From: Chaetoderma sp. LZ-2023a
Lineage: Eukaryota > Mollusca > Caudofoveata > Chaetodermatida > Chaetodermatidae
Direction: 5' to 3'
NCBI GenBank assembly: GCA_034401795.1
Contig: CM067372.1
Location: 20,623,722 to 20,687,721 of the forward strand
DNA: 64,000 bases
A model generated the notes under the pieces. The model ran no database searches, had not been told where the DNA came from, and saw only the letters and a program-made list of their open reading frames with translations. A program made the translations under genes and the position numbers. Shown piece by piece: positions 1 through 11,069 of this stretch (position 1 is its first letter; every line of letters starts with the position of its first letter).

Positions 1-232
1 CATAGTGTGTGTATCTGCATTGTGTGTGCACACGTGTTATCTGCATAGTGTGCGCGCACGTGTGTGTATCTGCATAGTGTGCGCACGTGTGTATGTGTCT
101 GCATAGTGTGTGTGCGCGTGTGTATGTGTCTGCATAGTGTGTGCGCGCACGTGTGTATGTGTCCGCATAGTGTCTGCGCGCGCGTGTATATGTGTCTGCA
201 TAGTGCGTACGTGCGTTTGTGTCCAGCTGAGC
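1..232. repeat. GT-rich minisatellite
   Basis: About seven imperfect copies of a roughly 30-bp unit built on TGCATAGTGTG and alternating GTGTGCGCGC. Open frames on both strands here are low-complexity artefacts. Confidence 0.9.
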
Positions 233-340
233 ATACATATATGCTAGACCTTGGTGTAGTAGTAATGTATGGATATTATACATGTGTTTAATACATGTAC
301 ATTAGTGTATTGTGAACAATCAATTAAATCTCCTGTGATA

Positions 341-374
341 TCTCTCTCTCTCTCTCTCTCGCTCTCTCTCTCTC
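341..374. repeat. (CT)n microsatellite
   Basis: An almost pure CT dinucleotide run with one G interruption. Confidence 0.95.
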
Positions 375-399
375 ATATGTGAATCAGATTCATCCTCAG

Positions 400-860
400 C
401 CACTTCAGTCGTCCTTTAACAGTCAAGAATTCTTAAGAAAATTCCAATTTTTGCTTAGTAAATGTCCAATTGCAGGCTAAGAGAAGAGTATTTTTGAATA
501 TTTACTACTGGAATGACTTGCGCGGTTATCGAGTCAGTCATTCCAGTGGTGAATTTTCAAAACTAATCTCCCCCTAGCCTGCAAATGGATATCTATCAAG
601 ACCACTGTGGCATCCGGCGATTTTGGCCGCTTGACCATTAACAGGTTAATGCTGCTCACAATTGGACAAGAAGATATAAAATATTTGCAAATTAGATTTA
701 CATTTACAAGCCAAGAAACCACTGATTTTGAACATTTATGACTGGGCCAGTCATTCCAGCTCTAAATTTTCAAAAATGGTCTCGACATGCAAATGGACAT
801 TCCCCAGGAGAACTACAGAGGCATGTTTTTGGCCGACTTGACCATTAAAGGGCTAAAATT
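400..860. mobile_element. Fold-back MITE family F2, one full and one half copy
   Basis: A palindromic repeat centred near 525 reads ACTGGAATGACT followed by its inverted copy AGTCATTCCAGT. The flanks CAGGCTAAGAG and CTAGCCTGCAAATG also pair, so transcripts would form a long hairpin. The ends read toward GCTTGACCATTAA. A half copy (right arm only) lies at about 735-858. The same family recurs near 1580, 38185, 59340, 59560, 59780 and 62850. No coding capacity is seen, so this is probably a non-autonomous DNA element. Confidence 0.7.
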
Positions 861-1009
861 ATTTGATCATTACCATGAGCCGCATCATCAGGAACTATAC
901 GCTCGAGATAATAATCCACTACTACATGTGCTCTACAAAGCAGCGGATTTGTTTGAAAGCAATCTTATGGAAGCTTGTCTATTTGACTGGTGTTCCAAAT
1001 GTATCAGAC

Positions 1010-1385
1010 CATAGTACTGCTGGTCAAACATTCTGGTCAAACATTCAGACCACAGTCCTGCTGGTCAAACCACAGTCCTGCTGGTCAAACATTCAGACCA
1101 CAGTCCTGCTGGTCAAACATTCAGACCATAGTACTGATGATCAAACATTCAGACCACAGTCCTGCTGGTCAAACATTCAGACCACAGTCCTGCTGGTCAA
1201 ACATTCAGACCATAGTACTGATGGTCAAACATTCAGACCACAGTCCTGCTGGTCAAACATTCAGTCCACAGTCCTGCTGGTCAGACATTCAGACCACAGT
1301 CCTGCTGGTCAAACATTCAGACCACAGTCCTACTGGTCAAACATTCAGCCCACAGGCCTGCTGGTCAAACATTCAACAGTGAGTC
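1010..1385. repeat. 28-bp minisatellite
   Basis: About 12 copies of a 28-bp unit containing CAGTCCTGCTGGTCAAAC, with variant units reading CATAGTACTGATGATCAAAC. Because 3 x 28 bp is a whole number of codons, long spurious open frames cross it. Confidence 0.95.
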
Positions 1386-1439
1386 AAAGTATAAAATTAC
1401 CTGTTAGTAGATTTTGACCGTCTCAACTTCAAGAATACT

Positions 1440-1540
1440 GTACAGGATAGCTTTTGAAAATAATCTGACTGGAACCTTGTTGCTGCCATATGCAGCAACC
1501 TGTCCCATTCAAATTAGTTTCAAAATTTTCAGTATGATAA
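1440..1540. mobile_element. Fold-back element family F1, core hairpin
   Basis: Inverted arms TTTTGAAAATAATCTGACTG and CAAATTAGTTTCAAAA flank a GTTGCTGCCATATGCAGCAAC palindrome split by a short loop. This is the core of the longer F1 elements at 39339-39699 and 62104-62460. Confidence 0.6.
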
Positions 1541-1577
1541 ATAATGTGGAGTTTCTGTTCTGTAACTGTGAACGGTT

Positions 1578-1735
1578 TAACTCTTTAAAACTCATATCAG
1601 ACAAAAACCGCTTCTGCAGTGGTTTTTAGAAATGTACATTTGCAGACCAAGACTATTTTTAAAAATTTACCACGAATGATTGGCTCGATAACCGAGCCAG
1701 TCATTCCAGTTGTAAATTTTCAAAAATAGTCTCAA
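1578..1735. mobile_element. Fold-back MITE family F2 copy
   Basis: TTGGCTCGATAACCGAGCCA forms the hairpin centre. It is flanked by TTTAAAAATTTACCA and TTGTAAATTTTCAAAAA, matching the other F2 copies. Confidence 0.7.
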
Positions 1736-2175
1736 TAAATTAGAGGGATAAATTTTCTTGAACAAATTCGAAGGTTAAAGTGTTAAGACATGGTTATTGC
1801 CTCTATGTCACATGACATTATCCTCTACTCCTGCGGATATATAGATCTCTTCCTGCTTGCTTCATTAATTGCTTGCTTCATCTACAGTATTAGATGTCTA
1901 TTATCACTGTTTTCTCTCATGCTGTTAATTATAATATATATTTATTATTGTGTTGTGACATCATTATCATCATCATCATCATCCATGTGACTAATAATAA
2001 TCTGGTGATAGGATGAACGATATATGTAAGTGGTAAATTATGTATTACCGTATCATTTGCTTCTAGGTGGTCGGGAACTTACTAATAGTCTGTACTTATC
2101 TGTATATATTGCTGTACATTGGGTACTAGTTCTGCATTTAAATTGTGTATATGCAGATCTATAGTATTGAGATGA

Positions 2176-2350
2176 CTTGTACGACATAGCACAGTAGTAT
2201 ATGATCATTGTACGACATAGCACAGTAGTATATGATCATTGTACGACATAGCAGTTGTATGTGATCATTGTACGACATAGCACAGTAGTATATGATCATT
2301 GTACGACATAGCACAGTAGTATATGATCATTGTACGACATAACAGTAGTA
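2176..2350. repeat. 31-bp minisatellite
   Basis: Six copies of a unit starting TGTACGACATAGCACAGTAG, period about 31 bp, with one shortened copy near 2250. Confidence 0.95.
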
Positions 2351-2519
2351 TTTGATAATTTGTAGCAGTCACATTTTTAGCTGTTTATTCTATCTGTAAC
2401 ATTTACAAATTACTTAAACATGCTAATGATTGTTTGTTGTGTAAATAAAACTAAAGCACAAACTTGCAGCCATGTATTTGATGTTTGAGCAGTAAGCGAG
2501 GCTGATTGCAACAATATAA

Positions 2520-2700
2520 TATACAGTCGGCATGTTTATTAAATTGTAAAGACACAACAGCGCTTAGTCTGTCATCAATTAAACGCTCGTGACGAACTTA
2601 GCGTCATTCATGACGTTATTGATTATGACGTCATTCTACATGTCACGTAGTTGATTATGACACCATATTATTGCTGGATAAACGGTAATCCTCCATTCTC
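2520..2700. mobile_element. Fragment of F1 element (one half)
   Basis: This stretch shares CATGTTTATTAAAT, CGTCATTCATGACG, GATTATGACGTCAT and CACGTAGTTGATTATGAC with 39540-39670 and with the inverse of 62110-62230. It is one side of the F1 element without the hairpin core. The stretch 2700-3990 that follows is AT-rich spacer with a short ATT run near 3518 and nothing else I can identify. Confidence 0.6.
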
Positions 2701-3997
2701 TGAAACAATCTAGAGGACTAATATACAACTCATTTTCTATGATAAATATCTTTTAGGTTCACACATACAGATGCTTGCTTAAGATGTGTGGTATTAATGA
2801 AACACAAATGTCTTGCCCCACAGGCACGTGTCTGTTATAGGCAGGTTTATCTGTATAATGAGTGTGAGCTGAATTAAACGGCGTCTAATCAACCTGCTCC
2901 TGCCACCCGAGTCTGTACTTGCCAGTAGTCACTGTACACAAGTAACCCCTTAATATAAATCATTTAATAAACAAACATCTTTTCTGCAAGATGGTGCCTT
3001 TGTTTAACACACTGATCCACCTGTGTGATCTTTTGATCATCTGTCATACAGGCCCACCAGTTTGTGCCCCTAGGTGTCTATTCCAGACAGCCATACCAGG
3101 TTTTCATAAGGTGTTGATCACCTGTTAAGTGTTTTTGATCAGACATGAGCAACGTAATCTAACAAGCTAAAGGAGTGAAGGACAAGGCGGAGTGGAGAAG
3201 GTTGAAGAAAAAGAGAATTCACTCGAAAGAGGTTTATACTGCAGCAGAAAACAGTCACTCGTCATCATCATTATCATCAGGAGTGGTTTTGAAATGCTCT
3301 AATCTAAATAAACTCCATTCATGCTAAATTTGTGTGGCCATTTGACTATTGTTCACTGAATGAAAATTGACTCCCTCCTCCGCCCATCTCAGACACTCTG
3401 TAGCTCCCTTCCCCTCATCCGCCCATCTCAGACACTGTAGCTCACGACATTAAGATTTGTGCTTCATTGTTTGACTAGATTTATTGTTGTATAGTTATAA
3501 ATAGAAATAACTTAATTATTATTATTATTATTGTTATTACAAGAATTGTACAAATCCATAATAAGTTTAATTTAATTGTCTAGTTAATACTAGTGAGCAC
3601 ATGGGCTGCACATTGACACTGTGACACACTCATGGTAATAATATCATCTATGTATAAATCTTGTAGATATATATCTCTATGTAATATCCTTGTACAGCTC
3701 TATCATCTGGTTAACAATACTTCATATAGATGATGGCACCCGGCTTTTAAAACACACCCTCCATGGGTGAGCGATTATTTACTTTTTACAAGTATTGTTT
3801 GCTGACTCATTATTCTCCTTCACTAACTCCCTACTGGACTATTTACTATATTTTTGCCTAGGTTGTATATATAATAAGAATATGTTTACTAATGAGTATC
3901 ACCTTTCAACTGTGCAGCGTGCATTTCAAAATAATAAATTAATTTTTCCTAGAATTCTTTATTTTTTGTGTTATTCAGCAGAGAACACACTCATACC

Positions 3998-3998
<1 letters not shown>

Positions 3999-4064
<66 letters not shown>
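3999..4064. repeat. (CA)n microsatellite
   Basis: An uninterrupted CA dinucleotide run of about 65 bp. Confidence 0.98.
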
Positions 4065-4066
<2 letters not shown>

Positions 4067-4207
4067 CTATGCATGCACGTGCACACAGAACTGACACCCA
4101 TACACACACACACCCATGCAGGCACAGGCGCACCCCAATCCATGACATGGTTGCACCCCATGCAGGCACACAGTAGCACCTCCATGCAGGCACACAGCCG
4201 CTCTTCT

Positions 4208-4229
4208 CCCCCCCCCCCCCCCCCCCCCA
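4208..4229. repeat. Poly-C run
   Basis: A homopolymer of about 22 cytosines. Its exact length is likely to be unreliable in any assembly. Confidence 0.9.
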
Positions 4230-4239
4230 TTCATGCATG

Positions 4240-6150
4240 CACCGGTGTACACCCATCCATGTGCAGTCACACACCCATAATCACAGCCAAGCACACGCAC
4301 AGTCACACAGCTATGCACTCGTGGACAGTCAAACCAATTCACGTGCGTAGTCACTCGTCCATGCATGCAGGCGCACACCCATACATGTATGCACAGTTGC
4401 ATACACTGACACCCATGCATGCATGCAGTCACACACACACCCATGCATGCACAGTCACATGCATGCACACAGTCTGACACCCACCCATGCATGCACGCAA
4501 TCTCGCACCTCATACATGCAAGTAGTCACACCAATACATATACACAGTCACACATGCACACAGTCACACACCCATACATGTTCACAGCCACACCCCCATG
4601 TACACAGCCACACATGCAGCACACAGTCACACACCCATACATGCACGCAGTCACACACCCATACATGCACACGGTCATACCCATACATGCACGCAGTCAC
4701 ACACCCATACATGTACGCAGTCACACACCCATACATGTACGCAGTCACACACCTATACATGGTCACATACCCATACATGTACAGTCACACCCATACATGG
4801 ACAGTCACACCCATACATGGACAGTCACACACCCATACATGTACACAGTCGCACACCCATACATGCACGCAGTCGCACCCATAGATGTACACAGTCACAC
4901 CCATACATGTACACAGTCACATACCCATACATGCACACAGTCACACACCCGTATATCATGTATACAGTCACACCCCCATACATACACACAGTCACACACG
5001 CATACATGTATAGTTACATACCCATACATGTACACAGTCACACACCCATACATGCTCACAGTCACATACCCATGCATGTACACAGTGACATACCCATACA
5101 CGCACACAGTCACACAGCCATACAGGTACACAGCCACACACCCATACGTCATGTATACAGTTACACACCCATACATGGACACAGTCACACACCCATACAT
5201 GTACACAGACACACCCATACATGTACACAGTCACACCCATACATGTACAGGCACACACCCATACATGTACACAGTCACCTATACATGTACAGTCACACAC
5301 CCATACATGTACACAGTCACACACCCATACATGTACAGTCACACCCATACATGTACACAGTCACACACCCATACATGTACAGTCACACACCCATACATGT
5401 ACAGTCACACACCCATACATGCACAGTCACACACCCATACATGCACACACCCATACATGTACACAGTCACACACACCCATACATGTACAGTCATACATGC
5501 ACACAATCACACATCCATACATGTACACCGTCACACACCCATACATGTACACAGTCACACACCCATACATGTATACAGTCACACACCCATGCATGCACAC
5601 AATCACACACCCATACATGCACACAATCACACACCCATACATGTACCCAGTCACACACCCATACATGCACGCAGTCACACACCCATACACAGTCACACAC
5701 CCATACATGTACACAGTCACACACCCATACATGTATACAGTCACACACCCATACATGTACACAGTCACACACCCATACATGCACACAATCACACGCCCAT
5801 ACATGCACACAATCACACACCCATACATGTACACAGTCACACACCCATGCATGCACACAGTCACACACCCATACATGTATACAGTCACACACCCATACAT
5901 GCACGCAGTCACACACCCATACATGCATGCAGTCACACACCCATACATGTACACAGTCACACACACCCATACATGTACAGTCATACATGGACACAATCAC
6001 ACATCCATACATGTACACAGTCACACACCCATACATGCACGCAGTCACACACCCATACATGCATGCAGTCACACACCCATACATGCACGCAGTCACACAC
6101 CCATACAGTCACACACCCATACATGTACACAGTCACATCCATACATGTCC
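4240..6150. repeat. 1.9-kb minisatellite, 24-bp unit family
   Basis: About 80 imperfect copies of a unit built on CACACACCCATACATG plus TACACAGT or GCACGCAGT. The dominant 24-bp unit is a multiple of 3, so several frames on both strands stay open for hundreds of codons (HTHTCTQS-type and YMYGCVTV-type repeats). I see no sign that any of these is a gene. Confidence 0.95.
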
Positions 6151-6310
6151 CAGATCCTCTCCGCCCAAGACCATCCCAACCCAGCCTCGCTAAGTCCATT
6201 GCCATCCGCTGGGCCAAGAATTCATTAGGCCTATTGAATCACATTTCCGTTAGACTTTTGGGACCAAAAATGTTACGCCAAAGCATAAACCAACAGTCGA
6301 ACCTACATGT

Positions 6311-6720
6311 ATGGCTCCACCCTCCCACGCTAGGAAGCGAGCAAGATCGCCCACTGAGCTTTCTCCACCCCTTAAACGTTTGAATAACAGACCGTCCCCT
6401 TGTAATTATTCGCCTGTAGACCCGCTCTTGATCCCTCTCCCTGAATCACCACCACCCCCCTATGTCACCGTTTCCACGTGATGATCTTACACCGCTACCA
6501 CAGCTAGTAGCTGGTGGAAGATCATCATGAAGAAAACCCTCTGAACCCATTGTTAGTGTGATTTCGCCAGTAGACCTGTCATTGATCCCACTACCTGAAT
6601 CCCCATCATCCCCTGTGGCGTCATTTTCACCTGATGATTTTCCAACACTACCACAGCGTGTGGCTGGTGGAAAACCATCACGTGAAAAACCACCTGTAGC
6701 AGGTCCCACCTCGTTTTACA
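6311..6720 (+). pseudogene. N-terminal basic/proline-rich region of the Penelope-like element
   Basis: An ATG at 6311 opens a frame starting MAPPSHARKRARSP, then Pro/Ser-rich sequence. A module beginning SPVD and LIPLPESP and ending LPQ-VAGG is present twice in tandem (about 6411-6536 and 6559-6690). The first copy is broken by a stop at about 6479. I do not know a function. Basic, proline-rich leaders are common at the N-terminus of retroelement proteins and may bind nucleic acid (inference). Confidence 0.5.
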
Positions 6721-6829
6721 CCATCTCCGTTTTGTAAGCCCAGAAGACCCACCCATCCCACTGAACTAGAGAACACCTTTTGGAAATTCCGGAATGAGAT
6801 TGTAAATAGACCCAATTGGCAGCTTCCCA

Positions 6830-7260
6830 CTATTTGTAAGAAAATCTTGATTGTGGGAGCATCAAATCTCGGCCGAATCAACGTAAACCCGCATCCAGAC
6901 ACACAGGCCTGCTTCCCCGGTGCACCTGTTAATGACATAAGAACTGTCATTAATCAATACACAGGGTCAGTCCATCCTGAGAAGATGATCCTTAATATAG
7001 GAATTAATAACCGGGACAGTCCACTCTCAGACACTGAGACTCGACTGAGATTGATGTTCAGCATGATTAGAAAAGAATTCCCTAAAAACCTATTTGTTTC
7101 AGGCAATTGAACTTCTCCGCTACCTCGACCCCTCATCAAAAGAAAATTCTGGAAAAAATCAACCGAATTGCAGACTCCACTAAGTCCAATGTTACTGTCA
7201 TACCACGTCTGCCAATCGCAGATTTCAGTGTCGTGACAATATGAATCCATTGGACTGAGA
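6830..7260 (+). pseudogene. SGNH-hydrolase-like domain of the Penelope-like element
   Basis: The frame at 6820-7110 reads KKILIVGASNLGRI (block I, nucleophile Ser in GASN), PGAPVNDI, and ILNIGINNRDSP (GxNN block). After a frameshift near 7108 it continues with NFSATSTPHQKKIL, VIPRLPIADFSV and a terminal IHWTERTAN (the H block, preceded by an in-frame TGA). The GxSN, GxNN and D/H blocks in this order are typical of SGNH/GDSL esterases. Similar domains occur in some retroelement ORFs, which fits its place just before the reverse transcriptase. The domain is broken by the frameshift and two stops. The catalytic activity is inferred from motifs only. Confidence 0.6.
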
Positions 7261-7319
7261 GGACTGCTAACACCATCTATAGCAATTGGCTAAATTTCCT
7301 TAGTTTAAACTAGATTCGG

Positions 7320-8058
7320 GTCAAGGTGGCAACCACCCAGAAATTGGACTGGGTAGTAATATTGTCAACCTAGCTAGTTCTCAGTTAAGTGAAACTGAAA
7401 AATTGTTGCTTAATTTTGGATTAACCTTTGTACCAACTCCGAAATTTTGGATTAACCTGTGTACCAACTCCGAAACCCAAAACTGGTTTGGATGCAGATT
7501 TAGAAAATGGCTTTATTGAAACTGCTGAATTTGGCCACCGCGTCAAATTGGCAGGTTTTTTTTTCGAAACTCGAATAGCAACGTGCCACCATTCATTGAG
7601 AAAACAGGCTGGGTACCAAATGTGAAACTCGTTGACCAACAATCGATGAAAGGATAAAACTATTCAGAGCGTATTAAAAATACGTCTTCCAAATGATCAG
7701 CAAATCTTTTATCATATGAGCAACGCCATGCCATATTAGGGTTATCTAAAAATAATGAAATTGTCATCAAACCTGCGAATAAAGGATCAGCTGCTGTAAT
7801 ACTGGATACAGATAACTATATCAAAGAAGCGCATAGACAGCTTAACATTACCAAAAAGTAAAGGAAGCACTTTAGCAAAATACCTGAAGTAAATTTAACG
7901 AAATTCTCCAAAATAAGGGTTAATAACAAGAAGATAACTGAAAAGCAATTTAAATACCTGTTTGCAAAATATGATTCGAAACCACGTACATTTTATCTTC
8001 CTAAAATCTGTTGACTCATGGACAGACCCAATGACTCCACCAGGGCAACCCATTATTA
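7320..8058 (+). pseudogene. Penelope-like reverse transcriptase, N-terminal part
   Basis: Segments in order are GGNHPEIGL, NIVNLASSQLSETEKLLLNF, GLTFVPTPKPK, then ALLGLSKNNEIVIKPANKGS, AAVILDTDNYIKEAHRQL, a stop where a Tyr is expected, TFYLPKIC and PGQPIIS. This is the conserved region leading into RT motifs 1-2 (IKPxDKGSAVVI and FYxLPKxHK...PGRPIIS in relatives). A 30-bp tandem duplication at about 7413-7473 breaks the frame. The reading stops at PIIS, where a 1.2-kb repeat is inserted, and resumes at 9280. Confidence 0.75.
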
Positions 8059-8059
8059 G

Positions 8060-9279
8060 CTGACCTGGCCTGAAAGGCCAAGTGAGCTTATGTTGTGGCG
8101 ACCTTCAGTCGTGTGTCCGTCCGTCATCCGTCCGACAACTTCCTTTAAAACGATTTCTTAAGAACCACTTGGACGATTTCAATTATATTTGGCAGAAAGC
8201 ATCCCTAGGGCATAGAGATTCAAGTTTGTTCAAATGAAGCCGATCGGCCAAAATCCAAGATGGCCGCCGGCCAAAATAGCCGATTTTTAGAAACACTAAA
8301 AATCTTCGAAACCGCGGGAGGAATTGATTCAAAACTCATAATACATCATCTATTGCAACGGTAGAACCAAGTTTGTTCAAGGCAACCTGATTGGCCTATT
8401 TGCCTGGCGGCCATCTTGGATGACCTAGTTTTCGCCAAAATGACCTCCCGAACCGCTGAAGGGATAGGTCTGAAATTTGGTAAATATGCTTAGGGACCAA
8501 GGTCCATTCAAGTTTGTTCAAGGGAAGTTCGTACGTTAAAAAACATGGCCGCCATCAACCAACCAAGTTCAAATATGCCACTTTCGAGACTATCTGATAA
8601 ACGGTTTGGCTGCCATCTTGGTTTGTTTTCCCGCCATAGGCTCCCATAGTAAAGCAATTGGCCCATAGTAAAGCAATGGGGAATTCTTTAAACGACTTCT
8701 CAAGAACCACTGGACCAATTTCAATTATATTTTGGAGGAAGCATTCATAGGGCATAGAGATCTAAGTTTGTTCAAACGAAGCGGATCGGTCAAAATCCAA
8801 GATGGCCATCGGCCAAAATGGTTGATTTTTAGAAACATTAAAAAATCTCCGAAACCGCTGAAGGAATTGATGCAAACCTCATAAAATATGATTTATGGCA
8901 AGAAAACTTGATTAGTCAAATGGTTCGGCGGCCATCTTGGTTGACCTAGTTGTAGTGAAAATGACTTATTCTCCAGAAGCGCTAATGGGATCGGGCCGAA
9001 ATTTGGCAGACATGATTAGGGCCTAAGGGCCATTACGGTTTCTTCAAGCGAAGTTGGGCCAATCAAAATATAGCATGTTTGGTGGCCATATTGGATTTTT
9101 TAATTTGATGGATTTTGAGGCCGAAATTGTTTGTGTTTTTGGGTATTCTGATCTCAAATTTGCAATTTTCGAAACTGTCGGATAAATGTTTTGCTGACCA
9201 TCTTGTTGATAAAGAGCATTCTAGTTGAAATGCCTATTGTCCAGGTGAGCGATACAGGCCCCTTGGGCCTCTTGTTTCA
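8060..9279. mobile_element. 1.2-kb dispersed repeat inserted in the Penelope-like RT
   Basis: The host reading frame is interrupted after PIIS and resumes with DCGSESYRISEF, so 8060-9279 is an insertion. It begins near GACCTGGCCTGAAAGGCC and ends with GAGCGATACAGGCC and TTGGGCCTCTTGT. Two diverged copies of a roughly 540-bp block lie inside (from about 8146 and 8687); both carry TTTAAAACGA/TTTAAACGAC, TCAATTATATTT, GGGCATAGAGAT and AAAATCCAAGATGGC. No protein is seen. A non-autonomous element is likely, class unknown. A degenerate relative is at 37190-37395. Confidence 0.75.
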
Positions 9280-10680
9280 GATTGTGGTTCGGAATCATAT
9301 AGGATTAGTGAATTTATCGACTACCATCTTCAGCTAATTGTAAATAGGCATTTTAGCTATCGGAAAAACACTGAATACTTCCTAGCCTTCTAAGATCTCG
9401 GTCCCTCCAAATTCATTCCTAATTACAATGGACGTCGATGCTATGTACACAAATATTGACATCGAAAAGGGTCTAAATTCAATTCGTAGAGCATTTTGAA
9501 CTACCCCGACACCAAGAGGCCCGACAGATAAGTAATAGCTCTATTAGAGCTTAGTCTGAAAGGCAATGACTGAATTTGCTGGTGAAATCGTCCAACAAAT
9601 TTGTGGCTGCGCAATGGGTAAGCGTTTCAGCCCAGGTTTTGCTAACCTTTACATGGCACAGTGGGAAAAGGAAGCACTCGAAAAGTGTCCAAATCAGCCA
9701 CTCATTTACCGCAGGTACCTCGATGACATTTTCATGATCTGGCAACACAGTAAAGAAGCATTTAACTAATTTTTAGCCATTCTGAATAATCATGATCCGA
9801 ATATCAAACTAAAAGCTGAAATTGATGAGATGTCCGTAGTTTTCTGGATGTAAACTTATACCGAGGTATAATGTATGAAACAACTGGTTACTTAGACTAC
9901 AAAGTTTATTTAAAGCCAACCGACTCCCATCAACTACTGCACAAGAAATCATTCCATCCACCTCATACTTTCAAGGGACTTATAAAATCACAAATATTCC
10001 GTTTTCCTAGAAATTCGAGTGATAGGAAAAACGTTGAATCATCATGTTCAACCTTATTCAAAGCCCTCAAACCAAGAGGATACTCTTCTCGGTTCCTACG
10101 TAAAATAAAGTCTGAAACTGCGTAATTTGGAAATCATTCCGGATAATGCCAGAAATTATCGGCCTACCAAAATTTGTCATAACCCTCCGATTGTGGGTGA
10201 AGGAGGATCTCAGAAATGCGAAAAGAAAAGGTGTACATTGGATAAATTTCTTCCTTCCCAGAGTGCATTCACGAGCTTTCAAAACAGCAAATTTCAAATT
10301 CAGTTAAATTTAGATTATGATTCTAAAAACGTCAAAAGCAATATGTCGGCGAAACGAAAAATCCACTAAGATGGCGAGCAACTAGACACCTTTAAGATAT
10401 TAGACTAGAGGAAGACACACATGTGGCTGAACATTTTAATCTTCCCGATCATTCAGTCCCTCGTGACTTTGAAATTATGCCTATCGCACAGCTACCTCTT
10501 ACAGATACAATAGAGGAAACTAATAAACAAAGAAAACTAAGAGAATCGTTCTGGATTAAACAATTAGAAACACAATGGCCTAGGGGCATAAACTCTGACA
10601 CAGGCCTATTAGATCAAAGGGAGATTATCCCATTTACACTCGCATACAATCGGAAAAAATGTTGAAATTGCCAGAATCCT
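9280..10680 (+). pseudogene. Penelope-like reverse transcriptase, catalytic and C-terminal part
   Basis: After the insertion the protein continues with SEFIDYHLQLIV, MDVDAMYTNIDIEKGLNSIR (first catalytic Asp region), GCAMGKRFSPGFANLYMA, RRYLDDIFMIW (catalytic YLDD at about 9715-9735), LNNHDPNIKLKAEID, then YLKPTDSHQLLHKKSFHPP, the block FLRKIKSE and PDNARNYRPTKI. The end reads KQYVGETKNPLRW and RATRHL, and the closing part is HVAEHFNLPDHSVPRDFEIM followed by ESFWIKQLETQWPRGINSDT. It ends at 10665. The stretch between DSKNV and KQYVGET that should hold the GIY half of the endonuclease is missing, so the endonuclease could not work. Several stops and shifts separate these blocks. Confidence 0.85.
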
Positions 10681-10689
10681 AAACGATGA

Positions 10690-10830
10690 ATATCTTATAG
10701 ACCAAATAGATATTTCCTAAAGGAACATGTCTGACAAATTTGGTTTTAATCAATTGATAAATGACGAAACGTGCCACAAACATATTTTCTCCATAGGCTT
10801 CAATATTTAGAAAATATAGTATACTAGAAT
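10690..10830. repeat. Dispersed repeat with AAATGACGAAAC motif
   Basis: It contains TGACAAATTTGGTTTTAATC, AAATGACGAAACGTGCCAC and AAACATATTTTCTCCATAGG. The same motifs recur twice at 16340-16600. Lying just after the plus-strand Penelope-like ORF and just outside the 5' ORF of the minus-strand one, it may be untranslated terminal sequence of such elements (inference). Confidence 0.5.
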
Positions 10831-10956
10831 ACCATTTTCGAAAATGATTGATTGACATGTGTGAGTGAGACTTGGAAATTACAGCGCCACATCTCAGACA
10901 CGCACTTGCACCCCTGACATGTCTGACTCTGGCCTGTTCGCCTATAGAGTAGGGTG

Positions 10957-11021
<65 letters not shown>
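10957..11021. repeat. (TA)n microsatellite
   Basis: An uninterrupted TA dinucleotide run of about 65 bp. Confidence 0.98.
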
Positions 11022-11025
<4 letters not shown>

Positions 11026-11069
11026 ATTCTAGAAGTAGCTGCGCCAGAGCTTTTAAAAATGCACATATA

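Larger units (their letters stand above)
6155..10680 (+). mobile_element. Penelope-like retroelement (plus strand), degenerate
   Basis: A decayed retroelement whose pieces run in the expected order on the plus strand: a proline-rich N-terminal region, an SGNH-hydrolase-like block, the conserved segment before the reverse transcriptase (NIVNLASSQLSETEK), finger motifs, the YLDDIF active site, a KPTD/HP thumb-like region and a remnant of the C-terminal GIY-YIG region. YLDDIF, KPTDSHQLLHKKSF and a trailing QYVGET...RWRATRHL block are what I associate with Penelope-like elements (established family knowledge). Many stops and frameshifts, plus a 1.2-kb insertion at 8060-9279, show it is dead. The 5' end is uncertain and may be where the minisatellite stops. 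Confidence 0.85.

Noticed and set aside
2176..2350. CRISPR-like regular repeats (also at 1010, 38553 and 63496)
   Set aside because: The units are contiguous minisatellites without unique spacers, and the DNA is animal nuclear.
4423..6383. Long open frames rich in His, Thr, Pro, Cys and Tyr
   Set aside because: They follow the 24-bp minisatellite in several frames and on both strands, with no start context, exon signals or domain.
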